Shown piece after piece: positions 1-15,000 of a stretch of 64,000 bases of DNA. The DNA comes from Ostrinia nubilalis (Eukaryota; Arthropoda; Insecta; Lepidoptera; Crambidae). Under the pieces are notes generated by a model. The model searched no databases, was not told where the DNA came from, and saw only the letters and a program-made list of their open reading frames with translations. The first letter of the stretch is position 1; every line of letters begins with the position of its first letter. The translations under genes and the position numbers were made by a program. The stretch lies in assembly GCF_963855985.1 (NCBI RefSeq), contig NC_087117.1:4041001-4105000 (forward strand). The letters run 5' to 3'.

Positions 1-10
1 TTTGTTTCAG

Positions 11-96
11 GCAATATACAAATTCACCCTCCGACAGACGCGACGAAACAGATGTTGATATTGCGTTATTTAACACCTATGGGGGAATATCAAGAG
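11..96 (+). CDS. DCAF1: DCAF1 exon a (first in window)
   Basis: The acceptor tttgtttcag and donor gtgagt are clear. Two leading bases complete a codon from the previous exon. The reading [19 protein letters not shown] matches the armadillo-like region of DCAF1. Partial-protein residues 1-28. Confidence 0.93.
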
Positions 97-3000
97 GTGA
101 GTCTTTTTTACGATTACATAATATGATAGGACATTTAAACACACTTCATTGTGGTCTTTAAAACTAAATTCAAATTTAAATAGTTTATTCATTACATAGG
201 CCCCTTCTAGGGCACATAATATACGCGTCCCAAATATAGCTTGCCCTACTTCCACACACACACAATTTTAAATCAACTGTAAGATTTTTTACTCAATGAG
301 GTTTTTCCCTCATACAGTTGGCAAATTAGTGACGTCATCGGCTTGTACTTTCTTACAAATTCCATGATAGTCTCGTTTTGACAGTTTAAAGTATATCAAT
401 TGATTGGTAGTGTTAAACAAAAAAGCCATAACCCAATTATTACGGCGTCTTCTTAACCCGCTTTCATGAGATAAAAATAATATCCTGTGTATCTGGCGAT
501 ATTCCTTCCATCACGTCGCCCAAGGTTCGATGCCAGTGCAGACTATAAAGGCGCAGGTACACTATGCGGGAAATTGATCGAACAGAAACGCGAAACTAAC
601 TGAAATGCGTGTTTACATCTGTCTCGATCAATTTCGCGCATAGCGTACCTACACTATAGGTATTACCTGCACGTAATCACTAATGACTGCTTTCCCCAAC
701 AGTTCTTATCACACGTGTTCGAACAAAACGCCCTTGGCCTGATCCTGGGCTACTTGAACGTGCGTGAGTCGCGCGACTCGCGGCTCGCGTTCGAGGCTCT
801 CAAGTACCTCGCGGCGCTGCTGTGCCACAAGAAGTTCTCCATCGACTTCATCAACATGGGCGGCCTGCAGGTAGGAGCTGGTCCGAGCCGTTTCATGATA
901 ATTCATGCTAAATCATGTATTTCCTCCGCCATTTTCCGCAGTTTGGCACCTCACGTCACATCATTTTACCGAAGTCAGCCCTATAGCTTCGGCGCAGTGC
1001 CGATCACTGACGTTTGTCAGCAAAATGGTGCTTGACTTTTGAGACAGGCTAAATTACACCATATTGTTAATGACATTGAGCATTCATTTTTTTAAATACC
1101 TTCGCGAAGTAAAACTTCTGTACGTAGTACTTATTATTATTGTGGTTATATACTGAACCGAGTCGCGTTCGAGGCTCTCAAGTACCTCGCGGCGCTACTG
1201 TGCCACAAGAAGTTCTCCATCGACTTCATCAACATGGGCGGCCTGCAGGTAGGAGCTGGTTCCAGCCGCGGCCGTTAGATGGCGTTATATACTCGCAATA
1301 ACTTTTGTAGCGCAGCGTATTGGTTCCGCGATGCGGCCGATAGATGGCGTTAGATGTAAGTTAGCTCGCACTAGAGTTCGGGTCTGCATTGTGCAATTGC
1401 TGTGTTTAGCATTAGCAAGAACTACGGCATCAAGAGGTGGCGTTAGACAAAACATAACTTGTAGAATTCAGTCTTGCAAGTCAGCGCTTCAGTAGATGGC
1501 TGGGTCAACAGATGGCATTAAGTTTAAGTTATCACGCATAATAACTACACTTGCAAGTCTACGTATTAGATCGTTTCATCCACGAAGACACGCCCCACTA
1601 ATTTTTGGTCTCAGTCGCGCGGGGCGCGGGGAGTTTGATCCGAACAATCTGAGCGGCATTATTGTAGTGTGAGTGTGCACTCATGGATAATTTAGCGTGT
1701 ACCGATAACACTCAAACATTAGCGGAAGAATGGTGGAGCGCGTCTTTGTGGATGAAACGATATGTAATAATTTATAACTGATAATTTTTTTTAGATATTT
1801 TATTCAACATAATAATATAAACCTGTGTTTTGTTCCAGAAATTTCTAGAAGTACCAAGACCATCGGTGGCAGCCACCGGCGTGTCGATATGCCTGTACTA
1901 CCTGGCGTACTGCGAGGACGCGATGGAGCGAGTGTGCCTTCTGCCCCGCTCCACCCTCGCTGATCTAGTCAAGTGAGTTTGTGCTTTGCGGCGTAGGACA
2001 TACGGTTCAAATTAGAACACTACGGTCATATCGCACCATAGTCAATGAGAAGTAAAGACATATCGTACTGCGAGGAAGCGAGATGGAGCGAGTGTGCCTT
2101 CTGCCCCGCTTTATTCTTGCTGATCTAGTCAAGTGAGTTTGAGCCTTGCTGCGTAGAACATACGGCTTAAATTAGAACTCCTCGGTTATATCGCACAGCG
2201 TACCGTAGTCAATGAGAATTATTAGGACCTGGCGTTGTGAAGAAGAGCGAGTGTGCCTTCTGCCCCGCTCTACCCTTGCTGATCTAATCAAGTGAATTTG
2301 AGCCTTGTTGCTTAGACCATACGTCTGAAATTAGAATACCCCGGTTATATTACACTATAGGCAAGTGAGTTTGTGCCTTGCGGCGTAGGACATACGGTCG
2401 AAATTAGAACAATTGATCATCTCACACTACCTGGCGTTGTGAAGACGCGATGGAGCGAGTGTGCCTTCTGCCCCGCTCCACCCTTGCTGATCTAGTCAAG
2501 TGAGTTTGAACTCTACTGCGTAGGATATACGGCTTAAATTGGAACATCCTAGATATATCGCACCGTAGTTAATGAGTTTTGTTAAGATCTGACGTACTGC
2601 GAGTAACGCGATGGTGCACTTGTGAACGGATCATTGTAAGTGGAGCTTTGGGAGTACACTTACCATAAGGAGTGCTTAGCTTAGACGCTATTGTCTTGCA
2701 GAACCTATTGTTTTGCAGAGTTACTCTCCAAGCTTACCGGGTCTACCTATTTGTACACACGGTTTATGAATACAGTTCCTGCTGTGAAGTTTCATTTCAT
2801 CTCACCTTAGCTCTGCCAATTAATCGGTGCGATCTCTTATTATACTGAAAACCAGCGTCGTGGCCTTCCCCACCGTGCCACGGCATATTATTATGCTGAA
2901 TGGAGTCCCATTGCGATGGACATCGCTGTTGCAACAGGGTGGCACTGCTCCGTTCACATTTTATGTCCTTGTAATATTTATATCTTTTCTTCCGTATACT

Positions 3001-6000
3001 TTCTTTGTCCTTATCTAAGTGATGTTCATCGTAATGTTTCTTTCAATTTTCTATTACAAAGCTTTATTATTATTATCTGTCGTCAGATACGCGCTGTGGC
3101 TGCTAGAATGCTCGCACGACTCGGGCCGCTGCCACGCGACCATGTTCTTCGGGCTGTCCTTCCAGTTCCGCGTCATCCTCGAGGAGTTCGACTATCAGGT
3201 GAGCGTGTTTTGTGAAAAATATTGTTGGCAGGTAGCTAATAGTTCACAAGATAGGCCCCCATAATAGGCTATTATGGGGGCTAGCTAGATGACAAAATTT
3301 CCATTATTTGTCCGTCAGACAGATAATTAGAAAATATTAGACTCATATTTTTGGTGTATATCTTTTCTTGAAGGTTTACTAAACCTTTGTTTGTCTCCTG
3401 TCATCCGCTTTGCACTGGAGGGAAGTCGAACCTTAACTTCGAACTCCTATGTTTTCTCTGATTAATTTAGTTTATTCTATTTTGTTTTATTCAGAAAACA
3501 AACAGCTTACAAATACATAAATTGCATAGATACAGTGTAGTTAGTCAAAGCCTATAGTTTTCAGTTTTCACCTCTGTAGCTACGGGGTATAAAATTTAAC
3601 AATTTTTAACTATAAATAGTAACAAAGAAAAATATGGAAAGAAAGAAGTTGCGGGACAGTTTAATTTTCCCTTGGGACAAACTTGGCCTTCACTGGTTGG
3701 GTTTTTATTGGCTGTCAAGCTGTAGATCATACACAGAAGTTGCAGCGGTGAGAACGAGAGGTGGGAATAGTCCCGTAATGTAAACCGTGAAATAGCAATA
3801 AAGAATTTGACTTTGACTTTGAAATGATGGTGATGATTATGTCAATCCTAGGATCTTTCATCGTGCCTAATGTATTGTCATCCTTATTCCAGGACGGTCT
3901 CAGAAAGCTGTACAACGTGATATCGACGCTGCCGATCCTCGGGTCGGATGACGAGGAGATGAGGGTATCTGACGACGAGACGTGCGCCGCGCGACAGATC
4001 GTCCGCCACGTTTGTGTGGCCACCCGCCGGTGAGTGTTGTAGAAACATCGACTATCGATCGATTGATATAGCTCACACCCAACATCACTAACTCATTTAG
4101 GCGGTTATCACACTGCGCCGCGCTCCGCTGCGGTACGCGGGACGACAGATTTAATCATTGTATGCAAGTACCTCAGTTTGTATAGAAAACACGCGCGGCA
4201 CAACACACTGACAACGCGTCTTCGCGCGATAACCAATTAGATTTCATTCTCAATTTCATTCAATCTGAATGACATCTGATTGGTTGTTCAAAATATTTCT
4301 CCGCTCCGTTCTGACTTGGTAGAAACCTGGTCTAAAGGGTCGGACTAGCCGACTCGATATCCGAGGAACGCGGGTTCGATCCACTATTTCTATCGACAAT
4401 TTTTTTTGTGCAAGACGGCAGGTATTTGACCGCAATCGCACCTTGTAAAATATGCAATACAAATTACAAAATAATATTCTATACATATACAGTAGAACGC
4501 CGATTATCCGAACGCCGATTAACCGAATCGCCAATTATCCGAATCGGTCCTAAGCATAATATAACAAATTAAAACCAAGTAATTTTTGTTTTGTTATGTT
4601 GTAACTAGTTAGAACTCGCAGGAGTCTAGCTATTTCAACTAAGCGTTATTGTAGAACTGTAAACACAGTTAATAAAGTTTATTCTATGTGTGACAGTTCG
4701 TTTTTAACACGCTTTTTCTTTATTACCAGTCTATGGCCGATTATCCGAATCGACCCCGGTCCCAATTAATTCGGATAATCGGCGTTCTACTGTAATTAAA
4801 TTAAATCGATAGTGATACCGCTATGTCGATAATATCGATTGAAATACCAATATTATCGACAGTACTTTTTCTAAGTCATACTATCGATAATATTGTAGAA
4901 ATACGTAAACACTATCGATATTATCGACATATCGATAGTATGACTGATTTCAGGCCCTTTGACAGAACGGATTGTACCGTTTGCTCTTTTTAACATATGT
5001 GTCTCTTTTGTATTCCTCTTGTTTTGTGTGTTAATATTACGTAAGTAATCTTGTTGATTTGTTTTCAGATATCTAGAGGCTCACTTGAGGCTACGGGCGG
5101 CGCAGGTGGCGAGGCAGCAAGGCGACAATGTGCCCGAGCCGCCTCCTTATAAGGTCAGGACATAAATATTAATCACACACATATTAGCCACATCACTATA
5201 CGTCTACCGCATAAATAAGTCAGTTCCTGTGGGTCTAGTCAAAACGCACTTTAAAATCGCAAACCCATCGCAAACCAGTCGCAAACAAATAAACAAATCG
5301 CAAAAGAGGTCGATAACAAAAAAGGCTTAGTCAAACGGCAAAAAATCGAATCGCAAAGCCCTACCTATCGATAATCGAAAGACTGGATTGAAATTTCCCA
5401 TACAAAGGCTTAGCCAACATGCATTTAAGACTCAATCAAAATCGAATCGAATCGCAACACCCGCCATTTTCATTGCGATTACTAAAACCCCGGTGATAAG
5501 CTTCGATTCGATCGAAAACCAATAGGGTGAGTTGCATCACCTAACTTTGACCGTAACTATGACGTTAACCGGTGTTTTTTGTATGGAGTTTGACAGATTT
5601 TAGACGTTTGTCAAAGTTAAACTAAGATGGTGCAACCCACCGTAAGGCTGTTTTGACAAATCCGTATCGCGATGTCGTTTTGACAGTTAGTTTGACGGCG
5701 AAGCATAGACGTAAACAGAGAGCAGAAAGAAGGAAGAAACAAATTAAAAAAAAAAGCTAAAAAAAGTAAAAACAATCGCAAAGTCATAGACATTTTTTAA
5801 CTTTTATTCGATTTTGAATGAACTTTTATATCGCCGCGTCGTTGGTGGTTCAATGTGCATTTTGGCTGCCATTTTCCGATCGAATCGAATTACTGGTGAC
5901 GCGGCGACTGACATTAGTGAAAACTTCCTATTGGTTTGCGATGGCATTTTGACTAGACCCACTGAGATATCTCAAAGAAAGAAATATAAAACTGGATGAT

Positions 6001-9000
6001 TTTGTTTGAGATCATCACATCACTCATTGATGTTCAAACACCACATTATCTGTCACTCACTCAATACTCTTTCGATCAGAAATGCCTTACAAAATCTATA
6101 GGATAGTCTCGTTTTAAAACTCATAAAACTCATTTATTTTTGTAATAAAGCACTTTTACACGTCCCAGTATTAACCCTACCACTTTTTTTGACAGTCCTT
6201 AAAAGTACCCCATTTGATCGGTGGTGTCAAATACCCTAGTGACCTTGCACTGTATTGTATTATTTTACACTGCAGGCCTCAAAATCGTCCCCGGAAGAGA
6301 TACAAGAGCAAATAGAGCTGTTACAAAGCGTGGCCTGGTCGCGCTGGGCGCCGGTTGACGAGCTGGTGGAATTAGGAGGCATCTCGCTACTGCTACAAGT
6401 CGTTGGGTTCGCTTATGAGTGGAACTTTAACGGCAGGTAAATTGGACCGTATGTTAGTCGACTGAAGACTGCTTTTTGAATGGCAAAGAGTGGGGCTTTA
6501 AGGTTCATTTTAGAGTGGTAACGTTGGGGACTTGGAGCTTCTATTTTCGAATTACAATGCTCGAGTGTTTCATAGATATAAAAGTAATTTAGGAGAGTGG
6601 ATTGAAGGTTCATTTTTGATTGCCAACCAAGTCTGTTTTGTATAAATAAAGACCAGTGTAAATAAATGGCGCCTGTGGACGAGCTGGTGGAATTGGGAGG
6701 CATCTCGCTACTGCTGCAAGTCGTCGGGTTCGCTTATGAGTGGAACTTCAATGGCAGGTAAAATGGACTTTAATGTAGAAGACATAAGATTCACTTTTGA
6801 ATGACAATGGAAGAGACTTAAGGTAAATTTTTGAATGACTAGTGGAAGGGTTGAAGGATCATTTTGAATGATAAAATTAGATACTTGGAGCTTCCATTTT
6901 CGAATTACAACGTTCGAGTGTGTCATGTAATTTTAACTTAGGTTATTAGATCGAAGGTTCATTTTTGAATGACAAGTGCAGTTGATTTTAGACCTTATTC
7001 GGCTCGTAATAAACTCGTTTCTCCTCAGATTCGAGACGGCCGCGAGTGCAGTCGATTTTAAACCCTATTTTGCTTGTAATACAGTCGTATGCCCGCAAAT
7101 TCGACATAGTCCGGTCGATGCGCGAATGCGGACAATTTTATTCCTTATTTCCCTATTAATAAAGTCGTTTTCTCCTCAGATCAGAGACAGTCCGATCGGC
7201 GTTAGACGTCGTTTCTGTTTGCTGCGTGGCGCCGCGAGTTCAACTTTTATTGACTGAGAAAATAGACATGAGGGACGCTGATCTCACTACGGGGGTTAAC
7301 ATCGTGTTGGGTGAGTTCGATTTTGAATAGAATAGAATGGACTTTATTGAACACAGTAAGCACAATTTATAAACAATAACAGCACATCACGAAAAGAAAA
7401 AGAAAAAAAATAGTGGGCTACTGGATGATGATGACACCACAACTTATTCCATATTATACTTGTTGAGTTTCCAAAATGCGACTCTTCCATACATTTTGTA
7501 TGGCAAAGGGAACGAGACGAGAATAAATAAAACTTTCTGTGAAAGACCGAAATTAACGGTCTATTGCACTTTGATCACAGTTCAGGTGAACAAAGTGTCA
7601 CTTTCTGCCCCGATAGTTGAACGCATTTAACACCAAATCAACGGAGATAAAAAAGTTTGAAACGTTCAAATAATTTAAATGGGTAATTCTTAGCTGTTAA
7701 TGCGCTCTTTCAACTATAGGGGTATCTTTAGTGTTCTTTGGTCACCCATGGATAAGAAGCCCACTTTGATTACCTAGGTGTTTTTATCCAGGTGATCAAA
7801 GTGGAATAGACCATTAAAACGAGCAAAGCCGCGCGCAAAAGCTAGTTTATTTATTGTCTTTCGTTATTTCTGTACAGGAGCGGCGGACGGTGAAATCGTA
7901 GCGGAGCCCGAGGTCCAAAAGGCAGCGTTGAATGTGCTAGTCAACTGCGTCTGCGCGCCCGTGCATAGAGTAAGTAGAGATGCCATAAACTGTGTAGACT
8001 TTCTTTAAATTATGGTTCTGGCAGAAGAGAATAGGATCCGTACTCTTCCCGTGAATGTCGTAACACGTGAATAAGGAGACTTATGCCCGTTTTCACCATC
8101 AATCCCTAATTTTTAAGTGACCCGTATGGTAACATATAATATGAATTTTGTTTTCAAAGGGGTCACTTAAAATTAGGGATTGATGGTGAAAACGGGCATA
8201 AGGTTAAGTTGCACCATCAAACTTTATAACTATAACGATAACCGATGAATTTAGTATGGAGTTTGACAGATTTTTGACGTTTGTTACAGTCAAAGTTAGA
8301 TGGTGCAACCCAGCCTAAGGAACAAATATGCTAACGTCAGGCAGGTTTCCACAAAAACGGAGCGAAGCGCAAAATTAAAATTTTAAGTGTCGGGCAGACT
8401 AATTTTACTATAGATTTGACAGCGGCAGCGACGCCGAGCAGAACTGTGCGATGTGGAGAGAAGTGGAAATAATAAAATCTGATTGATTCAAAACTTTTTT
8501 CTGCTTCGTTCTGCTCCGCCTTGGTGGAAACCGGGGCTGATTGTAGGATTGTAACCTTTTTGTTACAGCCAATACGAGGAAAAGACGAATGAGTTCGAAT
8601 GTGTAGGATAGGATAAGCAGCCTTTTTGCATATCAACAACAAATCACAGTGACAATAACAAATTATTATTATTGAAAAAATGTGCCAATAAGGTGTCCGC
8701 ACAGCATATTTCAAATGACAAATGATATTTTTCTACTGTGGTAATCGAAAACAATCTATGAATTCTTGCCAGTGTTAGATTTTTTTACCCCAGTCAACCT
8801 GCAGTACATTGTAACTTACTATTCCTCAGGCAGGCACGTCAACTACGCGTTTCTCGCTCACCGGCCCAAGCAAGAAGAAGACAGCGCTACGATCGTACGA
8901 GGACGTCATACAGAAGGTGTGGGAGAGCGTCAGAACTAACAACGGGATTATGGTGAGTTGTTTGTTCTTATTATTGTAATTTTTGATTTAAATATGAAAG

Positions 9001-12000
9001 GTGCCTTTTGGGTGACTTTGAGCCTTTATAATTTTTGGTTTGAATAGGGTAGTTGCCCTTTGAGTGACCTTAAGCCTTCTTTATAATGAACCATGTTCCG
9101 TTCGTTTGCATCCAATCAAAAAATTATCCACCGAGTTTTTACTCAGTGGTTCGTGAATGGGTGTTACGAGTATATGGCAATAGGAGCCTATACAGGTTGT
9201 TGATTTCAATCCTCGCCATATTTATTTAGGTGATCTATTATGACTTATATAAACGCATTATCCACAAAAAAAAATTACAAACGAAAGTGGAATTTTTAGC
9301 GAATATTTTCCGTGCGAAATCAACTGTACTGTGGCTCGCAATACTGCAATAGTTTACACTGCGGCACCCATCGAGCTACGCGGATCGCTCGCTTATCATG
9401 TCGGATAACCTACTGAAGGAAGCCACGTAAAGTAGCTAGTGTAAAGGGTATTTTTCTTTGACTACTAAAGTTAAAGTTCGTATTTTTTTTTAAAGTAATA
9501 TTTTTTACTGATTCGTGATCAGAATAAGCTACTTAATCAACTCCTTAAATATGGCGAGGATTGAAATCAACACCCTGTATAGTGTCACTCACTACTTCAC
9601 GAATAGAGTAATTTATTGATAAGTTTCAGTCAGGGCAACTTGAACTCGAAGTGGATTTATATGGTTATGCTAAAGTGATTGGCCAAAATACCCAAGAATA
9701 CGTTGGAGGAATATCGTCATTATTGCTTCTAGCAATCCATTAGATTCGGAGCATCCTCAAACACCACATATTTACGTTCCTAAGCTAAGGGGATTTTTGA
9801 AGGGACACTGAATGGTCCCTTTAAGATTCCCCAAGAATATTATTATTAACTTATGTACGTCATCACCAGGTCCTGCTATCGCTGATGATGGTGAAAGCGC
9901 CTATAACCGACGCGGACCGTCTCCGAGGCCTAGCTTGTCGAGCGCTGGCCGGGCTCGCGCGATGTCCCACCGTGAGGCAGATCATATCCAAGCTGCCGCT
10001 GTTCACCACCTCGCAGATACAAGGTAGGCCAGGTGTGAGGCAGGTGCGACCCAGGTGTGACCCAAGTGCAACCCAGGTGTGACCCAGGTGCAACCCAGAT
10101 GTAGGCCAGGTGTAAGCCAGGTGTGGACCAGGTGAAAGCGCCCATAACCGACGCGGACCGTCTCCGAGGCTTAGCTTGTCGAGCGCTGGCCGGGCTCGCG
10201 CGATGTCCCACCGTGAGGCAGATCATATCCAAGCTGCCGCTGTTCACCACCTCGCAGATACAAGGTAGGCCAGGTGTGAGGCAGGTGCGACCCAGGTGTG
10301 ACCCAAGTGCAACCCAGGTGTGACCCAGGTGCAACCCAGATGTAGGCCAGGTGTAAGCCAGGTGTGGACCAGGTGAAAGCGCCCATAACCGACGCGGACC
10401 GTCTCCGAGGCTTAGCTTGTCGAGCGCTGGCCGGGCTCGCGCGATGTCCCACCGTGAGGCAGATCATATCCAAGCTGCCGCTGTTCACCACCTCGCAGAT
10501 ACAAGGTAGGCCAGGTGTGAGGCAGGTGCGACCCAGGTGTGACCCAAGTGCAACCCAGGTGTGACCCAGGTGCAACCCAGATGTAGGCCAGGTGTAAGCC
10601 AGGTGTGGACCAGGTGAAAGCGCCCATAACCGACGCGGACCGTCTCCGAGGCTTAGCTTGTCGAGCGCTGGCCGGGCTCGCGCGATGTCCCACCGTGAGG
10701 CAGATCATATCCAAGCTGCCGCTGTTCACCACCTCGCAGATACAAGGTAGGCCAGGTGTGAGGCAGGTGCGACCCAGGTGTGACCCAAGTGCAACCCAGG
10801 TGTGACCCAGGTGCAACCCAGATGTAGGCCAGGTGTAAGCCAGGTGTGGACCAGGTGAAAGCGCCCATAACCGACGCGGACCGTCTCCGAGGCTTAGCTT
10901 GTCGAGCGCTGGCCGGGCTCGCGCGATGTCCCACCGTGAGGCAGATCATATCCAAGCTGCCGCTGTTCACCACCTCGCAGATACAAGGTAGGCCAGGTGT
11001 GAGGCAGGTGCGACCCAGGTGTGACCCAAGTGCAACCCAGGTGTGACCCAGGTGCAACCCAGATGTAGGCCAGGTGTAAGCCAGGTGTGGACCAGGTGAA
11101 AGCGCCCATAACCGACGCGGACCGTCTCCGAGGCTTAGCTTGTCGAGCGCTGGCCGGGCTCGCGCGATGTCCCACCGTGAGGCAGATCATATCCAAGCTG
11201 CCGCTGTTCACCACCTCGCAGATACAAGGTAGGCCAGGTGTGAGGCAGGTGCGACCCAGGTGTGACCCAAGTGCAACCCAGGTGTGACCCAGGTGCAACC
11301 CAGATGTAGGCCAGGTGTAAGCCAGGTGTGGACCAGGTGAAAGCGCCCATAACCGACGCGGACCGTCGCCGAGGCTTAGCTTGTCGAGCGCTGGCCGGGC
11401 TCGCGCGATGTCCCACCGTGAGGCAGATCATATCCAAGCTGCCGCTGTTCACCACCTCGCAGATACAAGGTAGGCCAGGTGTGAGGCAGGTGCGACCCAG
11501 GTGTGACCCAAGTGCAACCCAGGTGTGACCCAGGTGCAACCCAGATGTAGGCCAGGTGTAAGCCAGGTGTGGACCAGGTGAAAGCGCCCATAACCGACGC
11601 GGACCGTCTCCGAGGCTTAGCTTGTCGAGCGCTGGCCGGGCTCGCGCGATGTCCCACCGTGAGGCAGATCATATCCAAGCTGCCGCTGTTCACCACCTCG
11701 CAGATACAAGGTAGGCCAGGTGTGAGGCAGGTGCGACCCAGGTGTGACCCAAGTGCAACCCAGGTGTGACCCAGGTGCAACCCAGATGTAGGCCAGGTGT
11801 AAGCCAGGTGTGGACCAGGTGAAAGCGCCCATAACCGACGCGGACCGTCTCCGAGGCTTAGCTTGTCGAGCGCTGGCCGGGCTCGCGCGATGTCCCACCG
11901 TGAGGCAGATCATATCCAAGCTGCCGCTGTTCACCACCTCGCAGATACAAGGTAGGCCAGGTGTGAGGCAGGTGCGACCCAGGTGTGACCCAAGTGCAAC

Positions 12001-15000
12001 CCAGGTGTGACCCAGGTGCAACCCAGATGTAGGCCAGGTGTAAGCCAGGTGTGGACCAGGTGAAAGCGCCCATAACCGACGCGGACCGTCTCCGAGGCTT
12101 AGCTTGTCGAGCGCTGGCCGGGCTCGCGCGATGTCCCACCGTGAGGCAGATCATATCCAAGCTGCCGCTGTTCACCACCTCGCAGATACAAGGTAGGCCA
12201 GGTGTGAGGCAGGTGCGACCCAGGTGTGACCCAAGTGCAACCCAGGTGTGACCCAGGTGCAACCCAGATGTAGGCCAGGTGTAAGCCAGGTGTGGACCAG
12301 GTGAAAGCGCCCATAACCGACGCGGACCGTCTCCGAGGCTTAGCTTGTCGAGCGCTGGCCGGGCTCGCGCGATGTCCCACCGTGAGGCAGATCATATCCA
12401 AGCTGCCGCTGTTCACCACCTCGCAGATACAAGGTAGGCCAGGTGTGAGGCAGGTGCGACCCAGGTGTGACCCAAGTGCAACCCAGGTGTGACCCAGGTG
12501 CAACCCAGATGTAGGCCAGGTGTAAGCCAGGTGTGGACCAGGTGAAAGCGCCCATTACCGACGCGGACCGTCTCCGAGGCTTAGCTTGCCGAGCGCTGGC
12601 CGGGCTCGCGCGATGTTCCACCGTGAGGCAGATCATATCGAAGCTGCCGCTGTTCACCACCTCGCAGATACAAGGTAGGCCAGGTGTGAGGCAGGTGTAA
12701 GCCAGGTGTGAGCCAAGTAACCGACGCGGACCGTCTCCGAGGCCTAGCTTGTCGAGCGCTGTCCCACCGTGAGGCAGATCATATCGAAGCTGCCGCTGTT
12801 CACCACCTCGCAGATACAAAGTAGGGTGTTGCCATCCCTCTCACGCACAGCGAGATGCCAGCATGAGCGACAATGACAGATAGACCTCAAACTACGTAAA
12901 TAGCGTTTTGCAGGAGCCCTTTATCTTTGAGTAGATTTTCTAATAGCACATTTACACGTTCTAACCCTACCACTGCTTTTGTACAATAATATGGGCCAAT
13001 GCTGAGAAGAAGCAGCGCAACTTCGCAAGAAACTCAGTTACCATAGGTTTAGCGCTTAACTCGGTTAATGCCTAAGGTATTTTTTTGTGACGTCAAACGT
13101 CAACGAGACTAGACTTCTTTCAAATTTGTATGCTCTGTCACGTCATAATATGTCTATGTCACCCCTCCCGTGCCACTACCATACCTCCGGCACTGACTGG
13201 TACTGGCATAGTCAATCCAAGTTCAATAGTTCCAAGATTAATACAATATTTTTCTCATCCCACTTTTATATCACTTTTGTATATTTGCAGTGCTAATGCG
13301 CGACCCGATCCTGCAAGAGAAGCGGCAAGAGCACGTGATGTTCCAGAAATACGCTTTGGAACTATTGGAGCGGGTGTCGGGAAAGAGCAAGCACATGGGC
13401 GCCGAGTTCGAGACCTCGCTCGCCAACATACACCGGGTGAGTGTGACGAGTGTAACAAATTAGTGACGAGTGTGACGAATATGTGACGAGTTCTAGTTAT
13501 TGCTAGCCAACATACACCGGGTGAGTGTGACGAGTGTGACGAATGTGTGACGAATGATCCGGCAAGAGAAGCGGCAAGAACACGTGATGTTCCAGAAATA
13601 CGCGCTGGAACTATTGGAGCGGGTGTCGGGAAAGAGCAAGCACATGGGCGCCGAGTTCGAGACCTCGCTCGCTAATATACACCGGGTGAGTGTGACGAAT
13701 GTGTGACGAGTGAGGGGTGAGAACAACAGAAATACGCATTGGAACTATTGGAGCGCGTGTCGGGAAAGAGCAAGCGCAATTAGTGACGAGTGTGACGAAT
13801 GTGTGACGAGTAAGGGGCAAGAGCAAGCACATGGGCTCCGAGTTCGAGACCTCGCTCGCTAATATACACCGGGTGAGTGTGACGAATGTGACGAGTGTGA
13901 CGATTATGTGACGAGTGTGACGAATATGTGACGAGTGAGGGGTGAGAACAACAGAAATACGCGTTGAAACTATTGGAGCGGGTGTCGGGCAAGAGTAAGC
14001 ACATGGGCGCCGAGTTTGAGACCTTGCTCGCTAATATACACCGGGTGAGTGTGACGAGTGTGTGATGAGTGTGACGAATATGTGACGAGTGTGACGAATG
14101 ATCCTGCAAGAGAAGCGGCAAGAACACGTGATGTTCCAGAAATACGCTTTGGAACTATTGGAGCGGGTGTCGGGAAAGAGCAAGCACATGGGCGCCGAGT
14201 TCGAGACCTCGCTCGCTAATATACACCGGGTGAGTGTGACGAATGTGTGACGATTGTGACGAATATGTGACGAGTTCTAGACCTCGCTCGCCAATATACA
14301 CCTGGTGAGTGTGACGAATGAGTGACGAGTGAGGGGCAAGAGAATGAGACCTTTTCTTCGCCAATAGCCATCAGCAGTTTTTTGCAGATTTTTTTGTATA
14401 GGCTAGGTTAATTCATCTTAATCATCATTTTCAACCGACTTCAAAAAAGGAGGAGGTTCTCAATTCGACCCGTATGTTTTTTTTTTTCTATGTTTGTTAC
14501 GCGATAACTCCGCCAATTATGAACCGATTTGAACAAATCTTTTTTCGGCGTATAGGTAATACCTCAAGGGTGGTCCCATTTAAATTTAATAATAGAAAAA
14601 ACAACCCCCAAGGGTGGAAAATTGGGGATGAACTTTTTTATACGCAATATCTCCGCCGATTATAAATCAATTTGAACGATTATTTTTTTGTTGAATAGGT
14701 ATTATCAAAATGGGTGGTTTCATGCGAATTTGAAGAAAATATTTCATCCCCAAGGGTGGAAAATTGGGGATGAACTTTTTTATACGCAATATTTTTAATT
14801 TTTATTTTTTTTTGTGTTCACGCATTTGAAGTCGGTTTTATTTTTTTAAAAGTTAATTATAGCCACAGCAGGACGTCAATTGCTGAACAAAGGTATCCAT
14901 TTCTCCCGGCTGGTAGCGGCCTGCGTCCAGCGCCTTCCTGCTACCTTTATTTACTAGTCGTCGGTCCACCTTGTGGGTGGACGTCCCACGTTTCACACAT

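Noticed and set aside
715..1035. 106-residue open frame over exon b
   Set aside because: True exon to 870, then read-through into the intron and a transposon fragment.
9930..12819. Repeated 134- and 159-residue minus-strand open frames
   Set aside because: They are antisense shadows of the 241-bp DCAF1 exon k units and run across unit borders; no independent coding signal.
9891..12822. CRISPR-like regular array
   Set aside because: The units are 241-bp copies of an exon and intron in an insect gene, with no spacer variation or cas genes.
13255..14364. Minus-strand open frames with HSSHIRHTH repeats
   Set aside because: Antisense of the gtgagtgtgacgaat minisatellite.
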